Positions 47,691-61,019 of a stretch of 64,000 bases of DNA are shown one piece after another. Position 1 is the stretch's first letter; each line of letters begins with the position of its first letter. Source of the stretch: Camillea tinctor (taxonomy: Eukaryota; Ascomycota; Sordariomycetes; Xylariales; Xylariaceae); contig MU394112.1 in assembly GCA_022578605.1 (NCBI GenBank), forward strand, positions 124,001 through 188,000, read 5' to 3'. A model generated the notes under the pieces. That model did no database searches and had not been told where the DNA came from. It saw nothing but the letters and a program-made list of their open reading frames with translations. The position numbers and the translations under genes are program-made.

Positions 47691-49642
47691 GTGAGTTTAC
47701 TGAATTCCATTTATTAGCCATACTTCTCAATTTTGTTGTCAAGGTATTAGGGTCACAAATCCGGTATTTAGTATATTGTATAAAGACATATAAATAGGAC
47801 TATATCGATTATGAGTATTATTTCAACTATCATCCTATTCTGCCAATGCTTACCTGATATACATGGGTGTTATTCGTCATTGTGCTGCTGCTGATATTTC
47901 TAAATTTCCTTAGCTTCAGATCTAGGACGGGTAGAAAAATGACAATAATTCTTTACAGTAATAGCGAATTTGTCACAATGTGCCTTAAGCTGCAGGGTTA
48001 GCATACAGGTAGGACTTATGGCACAAATAAGGTGCTACTAGACAAAATGTATAGTTTCCATCATTGATGCACACCTGTCCATCTAAAAAAAGGTTTAGTC
48101 GTCTGCCTTGCGATGTACCTCACAAGACATAGTAGACTCCATAGATATCCAAGGCTAGCAAATATATTTTCCATTCAGGGAATGCATATTTAATCTTTCA
48201 CTATCATACCCATTAAATAGAGCTAGCCTCAAGCAAAGGGGCTATCAAGAGGACATCAGTACAATCGTATCATCCTCTAACGACACGATAATAGGAAAAT
48301 TAGACATTTTTGTGTAGAGTAGAGATGGAAATAAGCAGTTACTACCTATCCAATATAAACACATTTTAGGCTGCTGATAATAGCGTACATAACATAGGGT
48401 TTCGTGACGGAATATACGGAACGAGAAACTTCGGCTCCTCCGAAACCAACACGGCGCCCCCTCCCCCTTTTGTGTGTATGGGGGTGCGTGTATGTGTGAG
48501 AGAGCTTTTACCAATTATCTAAGCCCTATCTCTTAGTGAATCTCTATCCGTCCCATCAGAGGTGGTTCCTCTCCGGATTCTTAGTGGTAAAGGAGGACTT
48601 GATAAGTTTAGACCAAAGCTGCTTCTTTAGCACGCACACACAAGAGATGGACTAATCAATATCACCTCAGAAAGTTCAGAGTCATAAACTAGAAAAGGTA
48701 ATTTCAAGTAAAAGGAGAAAGGTCACAAGACGACAGTGTAAATGACCCCATTCAGGTAGGTTTTTCTAGTAATGTCCGAGTGCATTTGATACGAATTCCA
48801 CACATAAATATAACCCAGGTAGGTAGGTAGGCAGGTCAGGTTGTTTAGAGAATGAAAGCAGGTGGTTGGGTTTTGCCAGCCAAAAGATCCAAAAGAAAAC
48901 AGCCAGTCAATCAACCAACCAGAGTTTTGTCACGCGCGCCCGTCTTTTCCCTCCTCCCCTCCCACCTTCTCCTCTGCGGGCCGACTTGACTAAATAAGCA
49001 ATAGTAACAACGACGAGTGAGTGAGAGATGCACAATCTCCGATCTCTCCCTCTCTTTCTCTCTCTACATACTTACCAACCTCCCTATTTCTCACTAAACA
49101 CATCAAGTACAAACTAATGAAACCCACCCAAATAAGTATAGTTAGATCAGGTAGGTAGGTAGGTTATAAGTTCGGTCACACATAACACATACGTACTACC
49201 CACCACTCCCACACCCGCGATCACATGGCTTCCGGCGGACGCGGGAGGCGAAAAAAAAAAGAATAAGAAAAAGGAAGACTAAATAACAACACCGGAGAAA
49301 AAAAAACCTATAGAGAGCGAATTAGAGTAATCAAGTCGTTAGGGGGAGGTGGGTTTCCTAAGGCGGAAACCACGATATATAATTGGCTGTCCATACTAAT
49401 TTTGTTGGTTTTTTTGTTCAATTATGAATTTCTCATTTTTTGTTTTCTTTTTCTGACCACCCACTTCCCCCTTAGTTTTGGGACGGATAGGTTATAAGAG
49501 TGTTTAGCCCCCCTCCCTCCCTCCCTTCCCCCCGTTCCGAAAAGGAAAAGAGCAATATAGTACCGGCCCCGAGACTATGGAAAGTGATTATTCATTTTGC
49601 GGCGCCAACCGAGAAGGAAGGCCAGAAGGAAGGAAAACACAA

Positions 49643-49672
49643 GCGCGCGCGCACACACACACACATATATAT
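49643..49672. repeat. Compound CG/CA/TA dinucleotide repeat
   Basis: GC alternation, then CA alternation, then TA alternation without interruption: purine-pyrimidine alternating sequence able to adopt Z-DNA. Confidence 0.8.
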
Positions 49673-50050
49673 AGAGAAAGTGTATGCTTGTAAGTGAGAG
49701 GAAAGGGAGGGAAGGGTGAGCACTTAAGTTCTTGGCCTTTCCCGAAAGAATGGATGAGCGAATCCTTTTTTCCCTTCCCATAGGCAATAAAAAAAATTGA
49801 GGTATGTAATACCCGTCAGCTATTAGTATATTGCTAAGTCTTCGGTCCTTTCCACTCCCGTGTTAAACCGAAGCCGAGTATACAACGTATAGGTTATGTG
49901 TGGGTTATGTATGTAGCTATGCCTTTCTTTCCTTCTTATTTCCCTTTAGGGGTATTCGTACATAAGAGTAGATAAGTAAGGAATATGTAATCTATGTAGC
50001 TAGGCGTGATGCCGGATTTAGTATATGTATGTGCGTGTGTAACGGTGCGA

Positions 50051-53000
50051 CTCAGGTTTTGTTAATGTTTCCAGTGTATATAAGATGATGAAGGAGGGCA
50101 CGTACGACTGTATCCAAGATCCCTGAGTTAACAAAGTATTGGAAAAGGTAAGCAGTTCATAGGAAACTCCGCGTGAACCAGCCTAAAAATCTTGTTATAC
50201 TTTGTTGTATAAGACAGGTTTTTCTTTTCCTTGCTTGGTGTATTATGTGCTGGGGAAAATGATTTATTATGCGCCTGTTATTATACGGCCTTTTATCTTC
50301 ATATTTACCTCCCAACTCCACCAGTTAGAAGACATCTTTTGAAATCTTCCGTATCAACATTGTTACGACTGTTACAACTAACTCACGCGTGATGATAATG
50401 TGCAGCAAGCATGGCGTTCAAGGTTGCTTGATCGCGTTCCTAAACATTCCGATTCCGAGACCCCGTTTGCCATATTACAAGTCTTCATGCTATATGGCGC
50501 CCAACGTACGGCATCATGCTGTTTTGTCTAGCTTTGATACATGTAAATCCAAGTAAATATGATGTCTCTAGAGGGACGAACCTGGATGTTTCCTGCAGCA
50601 TGCATACTCTATGATAACGTCCTTGGACCTCCTATAAGCACGCAGACCCAATCGACTAATCATATCACGGGTTTCACTTGTTTGTTTCGGCATCTAGAAT
50701 GTAGCTGATCACATTGTTGTAATATGGGGAAACAGTATTCAAGCATCCTGATTTGCTGATCTTGGTGTCATTCAATGGGGACAAGCCTCGTGGAAAGCCG
50801 TGGCGTAGCCCCCGCAAAATACGCAACTTGATGCAATACTGCGCCGAAGAACTGAGACTTATCGGATGTTACGATTGCAGCCTGTGGCTAGGCGAGTTGC
50901 ACTAGAGAGCTCAAATGCTTCTTTGAATGGCCTTCAGCCTCCCAGGAAACATTCTTTGGTAGGCGAGAGAAGCGAGGTGAAACGCGTCTAGATGCGGTTG
51001 CTTGCGTATGCCTCTCTCATCGCCTCTTGCTCGGTGCAGGTGTGAAGCTGATGGAGGGTTGGTGGGGGGAGGGGGGCGTTCTGAGGGCATCATCATGGGA
51101 TGTCTCTCTAGGTTGTCAAGCCAAGTTCGAAAGAGTGTAAGAGTAGGGACTCGATGCTGAGCTAGGAGAGGCCAATCTGGTAGATCATAGGATTTGACAG
51201 CGATCAGATTGTCATCTTGCAGAAGCGAATCCTTGTTAGGAGGGTCGGGAGACGAGGATTGTTAGTTGCACTGCAGCGGAGAGAAAAGGGTGTCCAGTGC
51301 GGCCAGGGTGTTTAAGCATAAGAGCGTAGCGATCATGGGATGCGGGCCAAGTTCGGGAGGGAGGCTAGAGTGGTAATATGTTTGTCGATCATCCTGTGAA
51401 AGCTGCCAGAAATCAAGATGTCCAAGGGCCCTCTGAAGGTCAGGTTATTTCAAATGCCGCTTACTTCAACCTGGGCAGCTATTCGATTACGCGAAAGGTG
51501 GTCTCTTAATAGGCCTCGAAGCATAAAAATAAACTATTGATGATGATAATCATGAAAGTTGAGCCAAGAGAACTGATTTACCATCTGACGGTCGGATAAT
51601 CACCGAGTCCAAAGAACTTCCCTTGGGTTGAGGTCATTGGAGCAGGCCTTCTATCAAAACTTTAGAACTGCATCTTTGGTACGCGGTCCCCCATTCAGAC
51701 AGATGATGGAACCAGCAGGAGTAGCTAGCTGGGAAGGCGAGGACGAATAGGCCTTACAGTGCTGTCGATCAAGAGTACCAACTCGGGGCTTGTGAAGTGT
51801 TATAGGTTGCTTGCTAAGAGAGGAATATACATCATGAGTTAGCCGCCACGCGTTCGGGCGGTGGTGTGGAGACCGTATTATGCAAGTAGATTGGAGTCGA
51901 GATGGTGAGGGTTGCCGGACGATGATTCGCCCACCCATTTCATGGTGGCTACACCTTGAACGGGTTGGGAAAGGTGGCTCACTTTCCGTACCGAAATAGA
52001 ACGGCATGGTCCGGATTTCACCTATTAATGGGCAGCACAGCCAGAAACAAGAAATGACGACGATTGAGTCAACCCACAGACCCAAGGGTTCCAATATTCG
52101 GGATCTGAGATTAAACATCAACGTACATCCGGTTTGATAGTGCGCAGATGGTGATTTATTCTAGTTGGTGAGCAAAAGTGACTAGAGCAACCAGACTCGT
52201 GAATGATGAGCTCTAAGCGGTGGCACAGCCCAAGTCGTGGGGGGATATTGGAGATACCGGGCACCTTGGCCGGCGATGAAAACGAGCTGCAAGTCCTATG
52301 AGCCATCATAGACCGAAAACGGCAGTCCAGCGTCGTATTTCTGAGCGAGCATCATGGGGGTTGGAAAGTCTACGGACACGCCGGAATAGGGACATGTTTA
52401 CGCCAGTTACGTTACGTACCACGCTAAGATACGATATTCATCATTACATACGACAACAGAGAGGCAACTAAGGTATCCCAATGAATGTTTAATAAACAAG
52501 AGGCAACAGCGTGACTAAGGGGTGGAGCTGCCTAGGTTAGAGGGATGGAAAGATGGTGGGAAGGGTAGAGCTGAGAGGAGAGAGTGTGAGCAATGGGAAA
52601 GAGAGGAAGAAGGGGATGAAGGGGGGTGAGGGGAAGACTGTTTCTCGACAGGCTGATGAGTTTGTTGTTGACACGGCTATCAGATGAATGAAATGATGCT
52701 CATCATGACATCTCAAATATGCGTGGTCAAGCCTTTGCGGGTTCGACGTCCTTGCCCTCCGCTCAACTGACTTAACAAATGACAGAGCATGAAAGAGAGA
52801 CATTCCTAAGTTAATAGTGTATAGAATGAGGGCGGAAAGGCGTGCGCGGGGTGAGAAGAGATTTGGGTGATGAAGCCATGAAGCCACGAAACCATGAAAC
52901 CATGAAGCTATGAAGCCATACAGCCTCTCCCGGGCTCTTCATCCCGATGATGATACGTCGGAACCGCATTGTTTCTTTTTGGGTACCCAAAGGTGACCAG

Positions 53001-53700
53001 GTGCTCTCAACAAGGGAGCTAAGTGGGTAACTAGCGCGAACATGGTCGTCTCTTTTACCGGCATTTGGCACGATCAGTTGGAGAGAACGACGATCCGGGG
53101 AGGCGAAATGGGCAAGGTTCAGCAGCAGACGGTACTGCAATGCAGGTGGGATGGATTTGCCATCCTGTTTCCTCGCATGCCCTTGGCCCCCTTGTCTCTG
53201 ATCAGTCCGGTGATGTTGATTATCATGCTCGAGGTGGACCGTGTGGCCGGAAGCTATTTTAGTGCAGCAACAATGCTGGTTGATGATATGGGAAAGGGGG
53301 GGTGGTAGGGAAGGGAAAGAAAGTACAAGTGTGGAAGTGGAAGTACACCAGAAGGGAAGTGGAGTGCAGTGAAGGGGGAAGATGGAGAGGAGGTAGAGGG
53401 AGAGGAGGAGAGGAGGAGAGGGAGTGGAGTGGAGTGGAGGGTATGAGTGACTTGAGTGACTTTCAACTTGTACGTATGTGAATGAAGAGTGTGTGGGTAC
53501 CAGGAGGCATGGTATGTTAGGTAGGGTTGTTTATGTACCTCAGGTGGAATAAGGTATCAAGTATGTGTGTATGGATGTATGTGTATATATGTTTGTGTGT
53601 GTGTGTGCCGGTGTGTGAGTGTGTGGGTGGGTGAAGATTTAAAGGGTGAGAGGGTGATGGTGGAGGAGGAGGAGGAGTATGAGGAAGAGGAAGAATGAAG
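50051..53700. other. Gene-free stretch of more balanced base composition
   Basis: The longest open frame (minus, 51654-52121, 155 codons) shows no motif, no splice-compatible neighbours and irregular codon use; I do not call it. GA-rich tracts lie at about 52540-52640 and 53330-53450. It could hold a noncoding transcript, which sequence alone cannot show. Confidence 0.45.
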
Positions 53701-56700
53701 GAAAGTTTAGTAAAGTTTAGTACTATAGGTAATCATTTTCTATAGAGACGCGAAAGGCGCCAATCAAATGTACCGGAACATTACGGGTCATTGCAATATG
53801 TACCTATGCATTTACTTATGTACATACATACATCATGTCTTGTAGCGTCATTACAGGGGGTTTGTGATGTCCCGGCTAGTGGATCAATCTGGTGCTACTC
53901 CGCTGAAAGCCACCGCTACCATATGGAGGTTTAGCGCATGGTTTAGGGATTTAGGTAGGGGTCCTTTGTAGGGATCTCCTTGCACACCACTAACACTAAC
54001 CCAAACCCAGAGCTAACTCTGTAGTATGTAGATCTATACAGTATTTCGTACATTACGTAGGGAAAGATATATCGATATATAAGTGGTAGTAGGCGTGTTG
54101 GACCGATAGATAGTGAGTGTTAACAGATTCTTACTACCTACCGAAAACTCACATTCTCACAAACCCTAGGGAGGTTAGCAAGATCCAGCTAGGTAGTATG
54201 TGGACCTATATATTTATCCAACTTATAACCCATCTGTGTGTAAGTCGGAAGAAGAAAAAAAAATTAAAATCAAAATCAAGGAATAACACACATCTACTTA
54301 TTAACAAGTCTAGTGTGCATATGTGTAAGTGAGTATATGTATGTATGTATGACTATGCTATGTATGTGCGCGTGTGTGACATGTCTAGGTCGAGAGCGTT
54401 ATAGTAGGAGGCATGTTACATATGTACGCTCCTGTATGTACGCACAGAAGAACATCGAGGAGCCAGGGAGGAGCAGAGAGGAGCAGAGAAGAGTAGAGTA
54501 CCTAAAGTTCTTCAGGTGTACATAATCTTCCTATATTCAAAGGGAGGCTGACGGTCTGGTCAAGATCACCAGTTGGTCCCACCGAGCCTCCAACTTCATG
54601 TACCCCAATCCATCGAACCGCGCCTCAAGGCTACCTCGAAACACCATCTTCCACCTTCTTCCTCTGCTTCTGCTACTACCCACTGCCTACTACTCAACTC
54701 GATCTTGTGGCGCAGCTCGGTCTCGGTATATTAAGTCCGGTCAAGGTATTGGGCGTAAAATAGGTAGCCTACCTATCTCTCTCTGTCTAAGCTCTTGTTC
54801 GCCGCCTTGCTTGTGGGGTTGCGTCGGTTACCTGCTTAAAGGCTCGCCAGCATTCGCCTATCAGAGGAAAGCGGTAGCATACCAATTAAGGATCGTGCAT
54901 TGTCTCTTCGGATTTCGGCTGGTCATTGTGTTTACCATACGTCAGAAACACACGATAAATTACCTACTACTTCTTCTTACCTACCCAAACTAGGTAGGTA
55001 GGTAGGTAGGTAGCTGACGCGCTTTGGAGTCTGTCTGTATTATACGCGCTCTTGTCCGCTACTGTATGGGTGGAGTTGTGAATTGCCTGGACACCATCAA
55101 TCACTTGTCCGTAAGGCTTGTTGCCACCGGTCTTAGAGATACAGGGTGGCCGTTTTCGTGAAAGTAGAGTTTTAGGTAAGTTGTGTCTAAGTCCACATCT
55201 GCGTTTATGCTCTGTGCGGTGCGTAGATGTATCAGAAAAAGGTACCCGGGTGAGACATGCCGCACGAAGCTATGCCCAATCAACCATGCGCAACTTACAA
55301 AGTATGTACAGTACCTATCTACTTAGCCTACCCACATCGAATACAAGCAGGGAGAGGCTTATCTACACATACATGGATGTATGTTTCGATGTGTGTACAA
55401 TAGGTTGGTATGCGGCAGACAGACGACATACCTACATACTACCCGTCATATCAGTCGATAGATTAATATACATCTAACCTGCACAAGTTCCTGCGTAGCT
55501 ATATAGGTTATTGATTAGATAAGGTGATTTATAGTCCTGGAGAGAAACGGACTTTCTCTGTACCTCTCTACTTATAAATATCAAATCTTCGTGGGCAGAA
55601 TCCACGATGTTTCGTTAGGCCCTCATGTCTTAACTCCTTTTGACCCCCTTCTCTCTTTACCTCCTCCCGCAACACATAAAATCCCCGGACGAGGACCTAA
55701 TTAGTTAGTGCTCACTTCTATCCTAATCCCATGACCAAGTAAACGGGAATAAGCCCACCTAGCATTAAACTCATCTTCCTCCACCCTGGATGACAATATT
55801 TATCCGCTCGCTTGTGTGCTTACATTCACATCCGCTGCTTCTTATCAATTCTACCGCCAACGATCGCATCTAAGGTAACATCAATACCCAGCACCTTTGG
55901 TTATCCATTCACAATACACAGAGATACATCCTCAATACATATGCCCACTGTGCTAAGATAATTCACAGTCTTCCTGTCTTTTCCCGTTTTCCCTTCCGCC
56001 GCATGTAAGCGAACCTGTTAGTTAACCTACATACCAGATACGTCCACCTTCTAGACCTTCTACTAGTGTGTGTCGTATTGTGTGTATTGCCATCGAAGAG
56101 CTTGGTGGTAAGTGGTTAGAGGTATTAGCCCATCCCTAAAGCCCACATGGCATCTGACGGGATAAGCTGCATATCCACGCACCGCTAATACCGATTTGAT
56201 AGAGCCAGAGGAATCAAACGAAGGAATGCTAAGGTCAGCTCAGAACCGATGTACAGGTCTTGATCCAACAGGGTGGCACGGCAAAACACAATCGTTTGGA
56301 GCTATAAGGGGAGGGATAGCTTCATCGATTCCCGGCTTTTCAACACTACATGACCATTTTTACGTGACTCGAGGTAAGCACATACTACTATATCATCTTC
56401 TCATATACTCGGGTGCTCAGAAAATATCACTACAAAACCGGTTGTGGTGTTGACATCGGACTAAGTGTAATTGGTCAATTAGGTGCACTAGGACAGGTTC
56501 TATCTGGTCCATGAACAGGTATCGAGGCGAGGCGAGGCGTTAGGTAGGTAGAACATTAATACCGGACTTACATCCCCCTTCCCACCCCCCACATGCCTAT
56601 ATCGGCTTCCGGCTCCAAGCTATTGGTTCACGACTTCGATCTCATCACACAATTCATTGGATGCCATTCTGCTGGGTTTGAGGATATAAAGAGATCGATC

Positions 56701-57600
56701 GTCAGGTTCCGGCGCCTCTTATTGTGCGTTCCCGTCTGCGTATATAAAGAAAGGAACACATCGTGGATTGATATTCTTATTGGTGGTATCCCAGGGTGGC
56801 CCAACCGCGCCAGGAACATCTCAGTCTCGGCGCAACTCACACGATCACGACCCTCCTCTCCTCTTTTTTATTTCTAACCCCCCTCTATTGTCCCAAGCTG
56901 TCCCCATTTATTTATATAGATCACGAGTTGGTCTAGCCCAGGTCAATTGACGTTTTCCTTGTGGATCTCAGGTCTTTTGATTATTATCATTATCATCCTC
57001 ATCAGTACTTTTCAGTTGATGACTTTGATTCTTTCTGATTTCTAAAACCCCCCCTCGCAATTAAAACTCTTTTCCTCTCAACTTGATTCTAAGTGGAAGA
57101 GAGCGCGGTCTTGTCAATCAATGAGAGGAGACTAGCCCCTCCTAAACCCAGACAAGAATAAGGGTTAAAGGTGATTGGACGAGACATAAAAGAGGCATAC
57201 CCATATAAGATAAACCTGCCTGATCTTGACCACAGTGGTCCCTGGTGGTTCTCCCCCCTCCTACTGCCCCCTGCTAGGACTTTTCTCGACCACTCGATAA
57301 CCCCCCCACACAACTCGGGCGATAATCCAATACCCATAACCCGTCACCCATACACCACACCCATCGTTGATCTTCCTTCGACACCTGAAGGACTATCTTG
57401 GGCACTATCGCATACTATTCGATATCAGCATTCAACCAGCTTCTCAGCCGAGCATACTAGCAATCTAGCTCCCAAGATCAGAGATCAGGATCAACCTAGA
57501 AGTAAAAAAAGAGGTTTCCAGGGTCCCTGAACGCGGGGGGAAACGCAAATCAGATCGCATATTAGTACTGCGTATCTATCTACACTCCATCTACACTACC
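53701..57600. other. Gene-free stretch with tetranucleotide and GT repeats
   Basis: TAGG repeat at 54991-55012 and GAGGC repeats near 56525. Open frames such as 54598-54993 are Leu/Tyr-rich without domains. No gene seen. Confidence 0.45.
54991..55012. repeat. TAGG tetranucleotide repeat
   Basis: Five and a half copies. Related runs occur at 48817, 49149, 56541 and elsewhere in spacer DNA. Confidence 0.8.
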
Positions 57601-60600
57601 AGCCATTGTTCCGAGGCATCAATCTAATAGGAGTGCCTTGCATCAATTCCGTCTTAGTTTCACCCTTATACTATCCAACTAAGGCTCGACGACAACTAAT
57701 TTCCTCATTTACTCATCTCCTCATCTCCCCATCTCTCCATCTCTCCATCTCCCCCCTAACCACCTTATTACACTACATCCCGCTTACACCTCTGCCTATC
57801 CACCTAGACTGCTGAACAATGTCTAGGTTGTGAATGGAATTGTGATCAAAGACTTCTTATATCACGTTCACTTGTTTTGCTTGGCCTCATACCCTGAAAA
57901 TAAGAGTCTACCTTAGAAGTAGCTTGAACCCGTCTGTTTCTTCTCCGGTCTCTTGTCCTCGTGGCCCGTCCCCCCTCAATAAGTCATTCGCACCGCCAAG
58001 CGCCGGATGACCGGGTTGAGTCACCTATTTTTACTGCGGCCGTTCCAGTCCTGGACCAGCCGACTCGAGCTTCGATTTGGACTGAACTTGACTTGACTTG
58101 ACCTAACTTGTCTTGGGTCTTGAGTTTTGTTTCTTTCTTTCTTGCCTGTCTTAGTTTCTGATCTAGTCCCGGCACATTCTCATTCTTCAGAAGACTTTGA
58201 CTTTGAACCTGACTGCCCCCTCGCGGGTTGTCGAACTTTCGACGATCGACATTTACACTGTTACATCGTTTCTCGAGCTTCCTTCCGGGCACATTAGTCT
58301 GGGCTTCCTGATGATCATTTTACTACCTACCATCTGCTGCGGTTGGAAGCTTCACACGCACTTACAAGCGACAACGGGGAACTCGTACCGTATCATACGA
58401 CATTAACTGCATCCATACCTACCGATTTAACTCTGCCCAAGGTCTCTTTCGCCTTCTTTCTCCCTCTCCTTACTTACGTATATTTGATGCAACGTCACAA
58501 GCCTCTTTTCTCTCACTCTCTTTTCGGTATCGTTAGATCACGTTGAGCATAGCATTTATTTGTTACCTTGGCCATTGATCCTCTTCCATTTTCTCATCAC
58601 CGTGTGCCCGTCCTCCCGAGGGATCGATTACCTAGTCTTGCGCGGCCTCTTACCCCGGTCTATCTAAGCACTTACAGACTTTGGCTATACCGCATACTCG
58701 AATACCTACATATATACACGCACGCACATACACTCACACACACACCAGTGACACTTATATATATATACCTATACCTACCTACATACGTAATAAGTACCTA
58801 TCGACACTAAGTTATACACTACTTGGTACGTACCTCTTGAAGTAGCTACATCACTTCAACGCTAGGAGATATTTAGCGTGGCACCTTACCTTACCTTACC
58901 TAACCCGAGTCTTACACTTACATATACTACATACAGGGCCATTTGCAAACCGCAGCCGGATTACCAGGTACAGCAACTATCTGCAAACATACAATATACA
59001 TGTAAGTAGGTACCTTTTTTTTTCGTTGTCGTTTAAGTTGTCGTCGTCGTCTTCTTTTCTATTTTGTCATCCATCCGATAACCCCGGTGGACTTTTTTCT
59101 TTCTTTCTTTAAGTCTATTGCATTCCAGCCGTTTACGTACCCTCTTCGCTCACTTGCATCCACAGCTGGACCGGTAGCACTGGGCATCAGAAACATTAGG
59201 TATTATCTATCTTTCACTTACATACCGACTTACACTGCATGTATCTTATTTTTCTCCCTTCTCTTCCAGAATTTCTCTTTCTCTTTTCTTTTCCTACCCT
59301 TCCCTCCCCTTCCAGACCTTTTTTTCTTCTTTTCTTTTCTTTTGGAGCTTTCTTCAGTCTTCGTATTTCGTATTCCATCTATCGATTCGCCACCGTTCTT
59401 ATTCTTCTCCTTTTTTTCCACTTCTCGTCACTTCACCTCCACTTCCCATCCATCCCCCACTCTTGATCCTTGATACCTTTAGACCTACCTATCCACTTGG
59501 ACGTACAGTTAACTTATACATTGGGAGAGTTATCTAGTCTGAGTATCTCAGCTACCTACGCCTGCACTTATACTTCTGTTTATACGTATATTCAACTCAA
59601 CACAAAGTACTTCAAGTCTAGTCGGTACATACATAACTACCTACAATACATGTAAGTTTTTATCCTTTCTCTACTCTATTCTACCTACCTTACCCAGGTA
59701 TACTTTTCTCCCATGACCACGCGTTTCATTGCCTCTTCGTGCATTATTTCCATGTTCAGATATTTCAGTGGTATCTGAGTCTTTAAAATTGCCCGCTTGT
59801 TCTCCTTCTGGGGAATTCATCATTTTGCCGGCGCCCCTCTTCCTCTTTCTTTGTCAAATCCACCTCAATCCTTTTTATACACACGCATCGGCGTCAGGCT
59901 GGTCTGGCTTGACCGAAAAGTGGCGTCCAGTGGACAACAAGCGACGATTTTCAAATCATTGTCGTCCGAATTCCCCAAAAGCCACGAGTTTGATCCAATC
60001 AATGATTTGTTCTCGTCATTCAACAATTCAACGTACCTATGATACACATGCACATATACTCTGTATACATACTACTACACATATTATTCGATGCACACAT
60101 TCACATATTCACACACGCACACGCATTCACACGCAAAAAAAGTCAAACTATCTTATCTCATTGACACAATTACTTTGTATGTCCCCGGTTTTATTTTTAT
60201 TTTTATCTACGATGATGTTCTTTTTTGCCCCCTTTCTCTTCTCTTCCTTTCCCACCCTTCTGAGACATACATACATACTACATACATGAATGCATACCTA
60301 CCCACATACCTTTCTACATGCGCACATACATATGCGTACATTTGATATATGTTATACCCTGTCCGTCCGAACCCTTGTTACATAACTTGGAACATCTTTC
60401 GTGCAGCTTTGAGAAAGCAAACCCAAAGTGTGGGATTTTTTTTTTTTAAAAAAGGAGACGAAGAAGAAAACGACAAAAGGAAAAAAAAAACAACAATTAA
60501 TAATTGGATTTGGTTTATACAGGTTTCCCGATCCGAGGCGATAGGTTCCATTGGCACTTGACTCGACTCGACTCGATTCGATTGCGGGTTCTAGCACTTA

Positions 60601-61019
60601 TAATCTTACGCACACGGCTTATCGGGTGCGGCATTCGAGGGCGACACAAGGAAAAAAAAAAAATAAAGAAAAGAGAGGGTCCCGCTTTCGAGGACCCTCT
60701 TCTTGGAAGTAGTACCAAGTCCAAATCCCCAACCAAGCCCCAGCCCCAGCCCCTCGAGGGGAAAAAGACCCCGGCGATAAGGAGCAGAGAAGCAGAAACA
60801 GGAGCTGCAACTGCAACTGCGACTGCAACTACCTAAACCTTAGGTGGTACAAATACCAAAACTTACCTTAAATAGGTACCCACATGCAATTAAGTTGCAA
60901 GTCTTCATTAAGTACCTAACAGTAGTAACGAAGCAGGTTGAGTACTTTTATTATACAGACAGACGGACAGACAGAGAGAGAGAGAGAGAGCGAGAGAAAA
61001 GAAAAAAAAGAAAGTGTCA
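57601..61019. promoter_or_regulatory. Pyrimidine-rich probable promoter and 5' leader of the CCCH gene
   Basis: The plus strand is rich in C and T with CATACA, CACACA and TACCTACC runs, typical of long fungal promoters and leaders. Donor-like ATG|TAAG/GTAAGT sequences occur near 59003 and 59652, so a spliced untranslated exon is possible. A GACTC repeat near 60560-60585 and a GA microsatellite at 60973-60990 precede the coding start. Short open frames are taken as leader sequence or chance. Confidence 0.4.
60973..60990. repeat. GA dinucleotide repeat
   Basis: Alternating AG about 30 bp before the first in-frame ATG of the CCCH gene, part of a purine-rich tract. Confidence 0.75.

Larger units (their letters stand above)
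47252..50050. other. AT-rich gene-free stretch downstream of the O-methyltransferase
   Basis: An AT-rich open frame at 47318-47620 (from its ATG) has no recognisable domain and is likely chance or decayed sequence. Also present: a GGAAA pentanucleotide repeat (47650-47690), TAGG runs at 48817-48835 and 49149-49164, and a CG/CA/TA dinucleotide run at 49643-49672. Confidence 0.5.

Noticed and set aside
51654..52121. 155-codon minus-strand frame
   Set aside because: No recognisable domain, no supporting splice structure, irregular residue use.
54598..54993. 131-codon frame with a Leu-rich start resembling a signal peptide
   Set aside because: The rest is low in structure and ends in TACC repeat sequence; no family features.
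54991..55012. Telomere-like repeat
   Set aside because: The unit is TAGG, not TTAGGG, and it is one of several short internal runs.
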